A stretch of 64,000 bases of DNA from Pedobacter rhodius (GTDB lineage: Bacteria > Bacteroidota > Bacteroidia > Sphingobacteriales > Sphingobacteriaceae), in assembly GCF_027213645.1 (NCBI RefSeq), contig NZ_JAPWGL010000002.1:434001-498000 (forward strand), written 5' to 3'. The notes beneath the pieces are model-generated. The model saw only the letters and a list, made by a program, of their open reading frames with translations, had not been told where the DNA came from and did no database searches. A program made the position numbers and the translations under genes. Of the stretch, positions 57,620 through 64,000 are shown one piece after another (position 1 is the stretch's first letter; every line of letters begins with the position of its first letter).

Positions 57620-59032
57620 TTATTTATCAATATTTCTTTCATCAAAATTCTTAAGGTTTAGCTTACTTACATTTTTCTGTTCCAGTGCATTACCGGAATA
57701 GGCAGGCTTATTTACTCCCCAAACTACATTGCTGTTAATCAGACTTATGTAACCGGTATTTTCGAAATAAAACCCGGCAATCGGGCTTTTAACCAATCCT
57801 TCAACATTGCTTGGCCTGCGATCGTATATGCCACCCGGCACGTTTGTGGTTTTATCCATTTGAACGGTAACCTGATCAAAATAAATATCTGAAATTTTAT
57901 CAGGCGATGCACCGCTAATGTAAACACCGCTTTCGCCCGTACACCGGATGTTACTAAAATAAATGTTTTTTACGGCACCAACCTTACCTGTCGTTTGTCC
58001 TTTCGGCAATCGCCAGCCGGCATCTTTATTATTACTTGTTGCTCTTGGATAAGCGGTAATGTAAATTGGTTCGGCCTTTCCCCACCATACATCTGAAAAT
58101 AGTTTCGATTCGATTAACAGGTTGGAAAAAATAACGTCACTTACAGTACCTTCATCCCTGTTTTGAATGCCAATACCCCGGTTGCTCTTCCGGATATTAC
58201 AGTTGTTAATAAGTACATGGCTAATTCTGTCCATGTTTTCTGAACCAATTTTTATGGCACAGGAGCTGGAAGTCATGGTACAATTGCTGATTACAATGTT
58301 TTCGCAAGGGCCATATTCTTCGAATTCTCTTCTGTTTTTAAGGCAAATGCAATCATCACCAGATTCGATGTAGCAATTCGTAATCCTTACGTTTTTACTG
58401 TGGTCGAGATCAATACCATCACTATTCCTGATTTTAATACTATTCAGCAGCGTGATATTTGAAACGGACACATCGTTACAGCCAATTAAGTGTATGGTCC
58501 AGTAAGCGGAATTTTGAAAGGTAACGCCATCGATATTCAATTTATTACAACCCAGCAGGGTAAGCAGGTGCGGACGGGGGTCGACTACATTGAACGGTTT
58601 TAAAACATAAGAATCGTCTAGTTCTTCACCCATAAAAGAAATTCCATTTCCATCTATAATCCCGGTTCCGGTAATGCTTACCTGTTCCAGTTTTTCACCA
58701 CCAATCCAGATGGTTCCTTCACCTTTATTATCACGGAAGGCGCTTTTGGTATATAATTTTTCATCAGGGCTTGCCAGTATTTTTGCACCACCTTCAATCC
58801 TGAAATCGACAAAGGATTTTAAATTAAAAGGACCGGCTAAAAATGTATATCCGGAAGGAACAATTACCTGTCCGCCACCGGCAGCCGAACATGCATTAAT
58901 GGCTTTCTGTATGGCAAGCGCGTCGTTCGTTTTTCCATCTCCTTTTGCACCGTAATTTTTAATATTATATTTCTGCTGCGCAATTGCACCGGAGCATACA
59001 AGTACAAAAAAAAGTAAGATTTTTATTTTCAT
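57620..59032 (-). CDS. GH28 polygalacturonase-like glycosidase, secreted
   Basis: The 470-residue precursor has a signal peptide (MKIKILLFFVLVCSGAIAQ) and the pectin-lyase-like right-handed beta-helix start YNIKNYGAKGDGKTNDA. The catalytic Asp residues are present: Asp205 in NSDGIDLD and Asp226-Asp227 in SGDDCI. The usual GHG motif is replaced by SSSCAIKIGSE and RIK by RGIGIQ, so specificity may differ from true polygalacturonases. It is cotranscribed with the symporter, 59 bases after it. Confidence 0.88.
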   Translation of the reverse strand: MKIKILLFFVLVCSGAIAQQKYNIKNYGAKGDGKTNDALAIQKAINACSAAGGGQVIVPSGYTFLAGPFNLKSFVDFRIEGGAKILASPDEKLYTKSAFRDNKGEGTIWIGGEKLEQVSITGTGIIDGNGISFMGEELDDSYVLKPFNVVDPRPHLLTLLGCNKLNIDGVTFQNSAYWTIHLIGCNDVSVSNITLLNSIKIRNSDGIDLDHSKNVRITNCYIESGDDCICLKNRREFEEYGPCENIVISNCTMTSSSCAIKIGSENMDRISHVLINNCNIRKSNRGIGIQNRDEGTVSDVIFSNLLIESKLFSDVWWGKAEPIYITAYPRATSNNKDAGWRLPKGQTTGKVGAVKNIYFSNIRCTGESGVYISGASPDKISDIYFDQVTVQMDKTTNVPGGIYDRRPSNVEGLVKSPIAGFYFENTGYISLINSNVVWGVNKPAYSGNALEQKNVSKLNLKNFDERNIDK

Positions 59033-59091
59033 TTTTATTATCTGTATAAAATATTATCAACTAATTTCTCAACACCTACTACTGAATTAAA

Positions 59092-60717
59092 TTACCAGAA
59101 AACGGTATAGAGTGCTGCCAGTATGCCGCATATAATTACCGAGGCTACAATAAATGAAGGGGTAACCTTAAACATACTGCGGTCGATTTCCAATCCCTGG
59201 GGATTGTTTTTACTTTTTGGATCGGTTAAGGTTACGATAATCATTAATCCGATGATGATGATAAACACCCACGACATTCTGTTTAAAAATGGAATGGCTT
59301 TTATTGCACCATTGGTTAAAACCGGTAAAAATTTCAATAAGATAGAAAGCGGTATGGTCAGTAAAGCAGCGGTTAATGCCGCACGCGAGGTTGTTTTTTT
59401 CCAGAAAAAGCCGAGCAGAAAAATAGCAAATACACCCGGAGAAATAAAACCGACATACTCCTGTATAAATTGATAAACCTGATCAAAACTGCGTAAAGCA
59501 GGTGCGATGATGATGGCGATTACAGATGAGATGACTACCGACCAACGACCTACTGAAACCATTTTTGCCTCAGAAGCGGCAGGACGAATAAATTTTTTAT
59601 AAATATCCAGCGTGAAGATGGTTGCGATACTGTTACATTTTCCTGCAAGGGAAGCCACAATGGCCGCAGTAAGCGCTGCAAAAGCGAGCCCTTTAATTCC
59701 GGTAGGTAACAAGTTCATCAACACCGGATAAGCATGGTCAGGCTTTACCGTTCCTGTAGAATCGAGCATTTCGGACTGAAAATAGCCTCGTTGATAGAGT
59801 ACGTAAGCTGCAATACCCGGAATAACCACAATTACAGGTATTAACAGCTTTAAAAATGCTGCAAAAATTAATCCGCTTCGTCCAGTTTTTAAATCAGCAC
59901 CTAAAGCTCTCTGAACGATATATTGGTTACAACCCCAATAATTTAAATTATTTATCCAAAGGCCGCCAACCAGCACGGCAATGCCCGGGAGTTCATTATA
60001 AAATTTATGCCCTTTAGAAAATATCATGTGAAAGTGATCAGATGCTTCCGTTTTTAAAAGTGGAATTGCCGCAAAAACACTCGATGTATCCAGTTTCTCT
60101 GAAACCAGTTTCAGTGCCATGTAACAGGTAATTAATCCGCCTATAACCAGAACAAAAACCTGAATCACGTCTGTATATCCAATTACTTTCATGCCACCCA
60201 GGGTAATTATAGCTGAAAAAACAGCTAAAAATATAATACAGATATTAAATGGAACACCTGTGATGGTTTCGATGGCAATGGCACCCAGAAAAAAGATGGA
60301 TGTTAAGTTTACAAATACATAAACAAGCAACCAAAAAACGGCCATCAGTGTACTTACGGTATTATTGTAACGGGTAGACAGGAATTGAGGCATTGTATAA
60401 ATGCGGTTCTTAATGTATATGGGCAGGAAAAAAACCGCTACAATAATCAGGGTAGCCGCAGCCATCCATTCGTAACTGGCTATGGCAAGCCCCATGGCAA
60501 AACCAGAACCCGACATACCGATAAAGTGTTCAGCGGAAATATTAGACGCTATGATGGATGCCCCTATTGCCCACCAGGTTAATGAACCTTCGGCAAGAAA
60601 ATAATCTTTTGTATCGGTACGTTTTTTCTTACTACGGTAAACCCAATAACCATAGGCGGAAACGATAACAAAATAAAAAAGGAAAACGGCATAGTCGAAT
60701 GCTGACAGGTGGTTCAT
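59092..60717 (-). CDS. Sodium:solute symporter (SSS family, SGLT-like)
   Basis: The 541-residue membrane protein has about 14 helices. SSS signatures include WWAIGASIIASNISAEHFIG, YTMPQFLSTRYNN and AALTAAIVASLAGKCNSIAT. It resembles bacterial vSGLT-type sugar importers. The GH28 gene follows it and a LacI-type operator precedes it, so the substrate is probably a monomeric uronic acid or sugar released from pectin. Confidence 0.93.
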   Translation of the reverse strand: MNHLSAFDYAVFLFYFVIVSAYGYWVYRSKKKRTDTKDYFLAEGSLTWWAIGASIIASNISAEHFIGMSGSGFAMGLAIASYEWMAAATLIIVAVFFLPIYIKNRIYTMPQFLSTRYNNTVSTLMAVFWLLVYVFVNLTSIFFLGAIAIETITGVPFNICIIFLAVFSAIITLGGMKVIGYTDVIQVFVLVIGGLITCYMALKLVSEKLDTSSVFAAIPLLKTEASDHFHMIFSKGHKFYNELPGIAVLVGGLWINNLNYWGCNQYIVQRALGADLKTGRSGLIFAAFLKLLIPVIVVIPGIAAYVLYQRGYFQSEMLDSTGTVKPDHAYPVLMNLLPTGIKGLAFAALTAAIVASLAGKCNSIATIFTLDIYKKFIRPAASEAKMVSVGRWSVVISSVIAIIIAPALRSFDQVYQFIQEYVGFISPGVFAIFLLGFFWKKTTSRAALTAALLTIPLSILLKFLPVLTNGAIKAIPFLNRMSWVFIIIIGLMIIVTLTDPKSKNNPQGLEIDRSMFKVTPSFIVASVIICGILAALYTVFW

Positions 60718-60795
60718 AAATAATGTTTATTATTTGGTTTTTTTAAAAATCAGAAAAAATCCCAATCTCGCTATACGAATCAATTTATTTAATTA

Positions 60796-60809
60796 CGTAA
60801 ACGTTTTCG
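60796..60809. promoter_or_regulatory. LacI-type operator before the symporter-GH28 operon
   Basis: CGTAAACGTTTTCG lies 79 bases upstream of the symporter ATG. It shares AAACGTTT with the operator at 57538. Extended to TTACGTAAACG (60793-60803) it matches, in reverse, 11 consecutive bases of the site at 62265-62275. Confidence 0.6.
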
Positions 60810-60828
60810 GATTAATTAATTCAGTCTG

Positions 60829-61833
60829 CTAAATATTTGTTGATTCCCGTTTAATTAAAATCGATTTCAAAACAATGCTTCGCTCTTCAAGCTCTTTCTT
60901 ATTCAGTATTTTAAATAAACATTTTGCGGCTTCGCGACCGATTTCAAATGCGGGTTGGGTTATCGTAGTTAAGGATGGGTTTAATATCTTGGCTGTATCC
61001 ATATTTGAAAAACTTAGTATTTTAACAGCTGAGGGAACATTTAAATTCAGTTCTTTGCAGGCTAAATAGCTGGGAATAATAAATTCCTCAATAGATGAAA
61101 AAAGAGCATCGGGTTTTACAGCTTTCAGCAGTTGCTTAACAGATTCAAAATTTACATCTTCATCTTCATGGTAACGGATTACAAGCTCATCGTCTAAGGC
61201 TATATTATGGGCTTTCAAAGCATCCTGATAAGCATTAAACCTTGCTTTACCGGCAGGAAGATTTTCCAGTCCATATAAATAAGCAATTCTTTTACAACCA
61301 CATTTAATCAGATGCTCTGTTGCTTCAAATGCAATGTCATAATCATCAGTTGTAATTTTAACGGCTTCCAGGTCTTCATAAACACGATCGAAAAAAACCA
61401 GCGGAACTTTTTTAACAAGCGTTTTATAATATTCACTATTATGTTCACTACTGGAAACAGATGTCAGAATGCCATCAACCCGGCCACTAAGCAGGCTATT
61501 GGTAAATTCTATTTCCATCTTAATATTTTCATGGGTCTGGTAAATCAACACATGATAACCATATTGCCTGGCGATTTCCTCTATTCCTTTAATGGATAAG
61601 GAAAAAAAATTATTCGCAACACAAGGTATAACTACTGCTATTGTTTTGGTTTTGTGGCTCCTGAGGTTACTTGCAGCAGGATTAGGGGTATAGTTCAGTT
61701 CTTTTGCCAGCGTCCAAACCCTGTTTTTTGTTTTTAAACTAATTTCATAGCTATCATTAAGCGCTTTTGAAACCGTTGCTATAGAAATGTTTAACTCCTG
61801 TGCCAGTCTTTTAATATTTACGCCCTCTGCCAT
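60829..61833 (-). CDS. LacI family transcriptional regulator (symporter-linked)
   Basis: The 334-residue protein has a helix-turn-helix (NIKRLAQELNISIATVSKAL), a hinge helix (NPAASNLRSHKTKTIAVVIP) and a ligand-binding domain. It is divergent from the myo-inositol oxygenase gene and precedes the symporter on the same strand. This places it between the two operators most alike in sequence and makes it their best candidate regulator. Confidence 0.93.
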   Translation of the reverse strand: MAEGVNIKRLAQELNISIATVSKALNDSYEISLKTKNRVWTLAKELNYTPNPAASNLRSHKTKTIAVVIPCVANNFFSLSIKGIEEIARQYGYHVLIYQTHENIKMEIEFTNSLLSGRVDGILTSVSSSEHNSEYYKTLVKKVPLVFFDRVYEDLEAVKITTDDYDIAFEATEHLIKCGCKRIAYLYGLENLPAGKARFNAYQDALKAHNIALDDELVIRYHEDEDVNFESVKQLLKAVKPDALFSSIEEFIIPSYLACKELNLNVPSAVKILSFSNMDTAKILNPSLTTITQPAFEIGREAAKCLFKILNKKELEERSIVLKSILIKRESTNI

Positions 61834-62372
61834 TTCTTTATTTTTGTTTTGTTGGTTTGTATCAGGTTTTACTTTGAAGCAAAACCATCCTTAATATACA
61901 TCTAATTATAGATATTATACCGATTTTAATCGCAAAATTTAAATATTATGTTATTGGATTTCTCTTAAGCATTAAAGAAAAACCTGCAACTATGAAGATG
62001 TACTACCTGTTCAAACATAGGATGCTCATAAATTAATATTTGGATATCTCTCGAAACTCTTCACATATTATATAAAGATAAATCGGAATGCTACGAAAAT
62101 ATAAAATAATCGTAACAGTAACGTTTATTTAGTCATTTACCTCAATATTTTTACGTTTAATACCTTCAAATAAATAAATCGACCTGTTCTTGTTATTTGT
62201 TTTTTAACGCGGCATCCTCAATTTTCACAACTTTTTCTAAGGTATTTTATAAATTTTACTTAATCGTTTACGTAAATAAAACCGGCAAAAAGTAAAAAAA
62301 TAAGTTTTCAAAAACTCAACTTTAAAAAATTAAAACCAAAGAAAATTTTTAACCGAATTAATTTCTGGCCTT
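61834..62372. promoter_or_regulatory. Divergent control region with LacI-type operator before the oxygenase gene
   Basis: The 539-bp AT-rich region has no ORF. CTTAATCGTTTACG at 62259-62272 is the reverse complement of CGTAAACGATTAAG, close to the other two operators, and lies about 100 bases before the oxygenase ATG. TAAGTTTT at 62301-62308 is one base off the -7 consensus. Weaker AACGTTTA and TACGTTTAA half-sites occur near 62118 and 62150. Confidence 0.55.
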
Positions 62373-63257
62373 ATGAGAACCCAAAACACAATTTCGAAGG
62401 ATAATAATCCTCTGGATAATTTAGATCAGTGGGAAGATGATTTATTAGTCCGCTACCCTGACCCGTCAAATATAAATACCGATAAAAAAGAAGAACAGTT
62501 CCGGAATTACGAAGAAACTGAAAAAGATAGCGTTAAAGAATTTTATCGCCTAAACCATAAGTATCAGACTTACGATTTCGTAAAACAGAAAAAAGCAGAT
62601 TATTTGAAGTTTGATAAAAGTGAAATGCCAATCTGGAGTGCATTTGATTTCTTAAATAAACTGGTAGATGATTCCGATCCGGATACCGATCTCGACCAGA
62701 TGCAGCATTTATTGCAAACATCAGAAGCCATCAGAAACGACGGACACCCGGATTGGATGGTTTTGGTTGGCTTAATTCACGATATGGGCAAAGTACTCTG
62801 CCTGTTTGGCGAACCTCAGTGGGCGGTTGTAGGCGATACATTTCCTGTTGGATGTGCTTATTCAGATAAGATTGTTTATCCTGAGTTTTTTAAAGACAAC
62901 CCCGACTATCAAAATGAAACGTATCAGACAAAACTTGGTGTGTACACCCAAAACTGCGGGCTTGATAATGTAGATATGTCGTGGGGACATGATGAATATG
63001 TCTACCATATGATGAAACCCTATATACCCGAACCAGGTTTATACATGCTTCGTTACCATTCTTTTTATTCGCAGCACCGGGAAAATGCATATGATCATTT
63101 AATGAATGAAAAAGACCATGAGCTATTTAAATGGGTTAGGTTATTTAATCCTTATGATCTTTATTCTAAAAACCCTAATCAAAAAAGCTGGGCAGAATTA
63201 AAGCCTTATTATGAAGCACTCGTAGCCAAATATTTGCCTGCAAACATTAAATTTTAA
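62373..63257 (+). CDS. Myo-inositol oxygenase (MIOX)
   Basis: The 294-residue HD-domain protein has all six di-iron ligands expected from the mouse enzyme: His112 ([11 protein letters not shown]), His136-Asp137 (GLIHDMGK), His206 (SWGHDEYVY), His229 ([10 protein letters not shown]) and Asp262 (FNPYDLYSK). It oxidises myo-inositol to D-glucuronate with oxygen. Bacterial copies are uncommon relative to eukaryotic ones but known in Bacteroidota. It precedes a SusC gene by 65 bases and faces uronate genes, so glucuronate is the probable link. Confidence 0.94.
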   Translation: MRTQNTISKDNNPLDNLDQWEDDLLVRYPDPSNINTDKKEEQFRNYEETEKDSVKEFYRLNHKYQTYDFVKQKKADYLKFDKSEMPIWSAFDFLNKLVDDSDPDTDLDQMQHLLQTSEAIRNDGHPDWMVLVGLIHDMGKVLCLFGEPQWAVVGDTFPVGCAYSDKIVYPEFFKDNPDYQNETYQTKLGVYTQNCGLDNVDMSWGHDEYVYHMMKPYIPEPGLYMLRYHSFYSQHRENAYDHLMNEKDHELFKWVRLFNPYDLYSKNPNQKSWAELKPYYEALVAKYLPANIKF

Positions 63258-63322
63258 AAATTTTAACTAAATATTTTATAACCAAATAAATAAACAATTA
63301 TGAACCTAACTCTACAAACATT

Positions 63323-64000
63323 ATGAGATTTAAATTTACACGCTTAAAGTATAGCGGCCTGTTATTGCTGCTTTTACTTATCGGCCAGTCGTTCAGTATT
63401 GTAAGGGCGCAAACAGAACGAAAAATCACAGGAAGTTTATCGGATAATCAGAACAGGCCAATTATGGGGGCTTCGGTGGCAGTAAAGGGCACCACTAAAG
63501 TTACTGTTACCGGAGATGCAGGTGCTTTTAGTATACTGGCTAAAACCGGCGACAAGCTGGTATTTACTTTTATGGGCTTTGAAACCAAGGAGGTAACCGT
63601 GGGTACATCTTCAACTTATAAAGTAACCATCGAGGAAGCCAGCGCATCATTAACCGATGTTGTTGTGGTTGGTTATGGTAAAAGTTCCAGAAAAGCGCTA
63701 ACCAGTTCTATTTCTACCGTTAAGGGTGATGAATTAAATAAAGGCGCGATTAGTGATGTCGGACAAATGCTGCAAGGTAAAGTACCGGGTTTAAACATTA
63801 GTCGCAGTGGCGATCCGAACCGGGCGGCAGCTATTGTTTTACGTGGTGCCTCTACCCTTCGCGAGGGCGCACAATCACCGTTATTCGTAATCGACGGTGT
63901 TCCGGGTGCCGATATTTCTATTATTGCACCAGATGATATCGCATCTATTGATGTGCTAAAAGATGCTGCTGCTGCAGCTATTTATGGTAACCGTGCCGCA
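63323..64000 (+). CDS. SusC/RagA TonB-linked porin, N-terminal part (runs off the right edge)
   Basis: The open frame of 226 codons starts at ATG 63323 (MRFKFTRLKYSGLLLLLL) and has no stop before the window ends. A signal peptide ends near VRAQ. A carboxypeptidase-regulatory-like domain (ITGSLSDNQNRPIMGASVAV) and TonB box/plug (LTDVVVVGYGKSSRKALTSS, PLFVIDGVPGAD) follow. It lacks an STN domain. It probably begins another SusCD pair controlled by the LacI-type operator upstream of the oxygenase gene. Confidence 0.95.
   Translation, partial: MRFKFTRLKYSGLLLLLLLIGQSFSIVRAQTERKITGSLSDNQNRPIMGASVAVKGTTKVTVTGDAGAFSILAKTGDKLVFTFMGFETKEVTVGTSSTYKVTIEEASASLTDVVVVGYGKSSRKALTSSISTVKGDELNKGAISDVGQMLQGKVPGLNISRSGDPNRAAAIVLRGASTLREGAQSPLFVIDGVPGADISIIAPDDIASIDVLKDAAAAAIYGNRAA

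Overview
The window is a low-GC chromosomal segment of a member of the Bacteroidota, most likely a Sphingobacteriaceae genus such as Pedobacter. Evidence: three SusC/RagA TonB-linked porins and two SusD lipoproteins, an ECF-sigma/FecR pair, a hybrid two-component regulator (HTCS), TAnnTTTG-type promoter boxes, weak or absent Shine-Dalgarno sequences, and a long Bacteroidota-type Lgt. No rRNA, tRNA, CRISPR array, prophage or insertion sequence was seen.

Layout. (1) 1-9.2 kb is mostly housekeeping: the 3' end of purB, a NifU-type Fe-S scaffold, an inositol-monophosphatase-like enzyme, lgt, mtaB, ubiX, an OmpA-like lipoprotein, a one-domain RRM RNA-binding protein and exonuclease III. (2) 9.3-13.3 kb, plus strand: a 30-residue membrane miniprotein, a short-chain dehydrogenase, a 26-codon leader ORF ending Cys-Cys-Cys-Ala inside an inverted repeat, then a PhyH-type dioxygenase, a CDP-alcohol phosphatidyltransferase, a GtrA protein and a DUF4833 protein. 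(3) 13.3-33.3 kb, minus strand: ECF sigma, FecR, SusC with an STN domain, SusD, GH29, GH20, then GntP permease, RidA, a D-threonine aldolase/D-serine dehydratase-like enzyme, M19 dipeptidase and GH3, all tightly spaced. A GH78 rhamnosidase lies upstream. (4) 33.5-35.9 kb: small unknown genes, a frameshifted DUF2236 gene and a patch of hairpin-rich intergenic repeats. (5) 35.9-52.3 kb: a polysaccharide utilisation locus (PUL) for beta-1,4-galactan (GH2, clan GH-A enzyme, GH53, SusE-like, SusD, SusC) with a divergent HTCS. (6) katG. (7) 55-64 kb: uronate/pectin genes (uxuA, two LacI regulators, GH28, sodium-solute symporter) and myo-inositol oxygenase followed by the start of another SusC.

How it fits together. 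The segment looks specialised for plant cell wall and complex glycan use. The galactan PUL would degrade pectin side chains. The GH28/symporter/UxuA group would handle backbone or uronic acids, and myo-inositol oxygenase produces glucuronate that can feed toward UxuA. Three similar 14-bp LacI-like operators sit before lacI-uxuA, before the symporter-GH28 pair and before the oxygenase, which suggests one regulon. The most unusual arrangement is in region 3, where a probable D-amino-acid/dipeptide catabolic module is built into a sigma/anti-sigma-controlled glycan operon. This suggests a substrate carrying both sugars and D-amino acids. The strongest candidate for a new regulatory element is the Cys-rich leader ORF before the PhyH dioxygenase. 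Functional assignments rest on motif recognition by eye; no database search was run.
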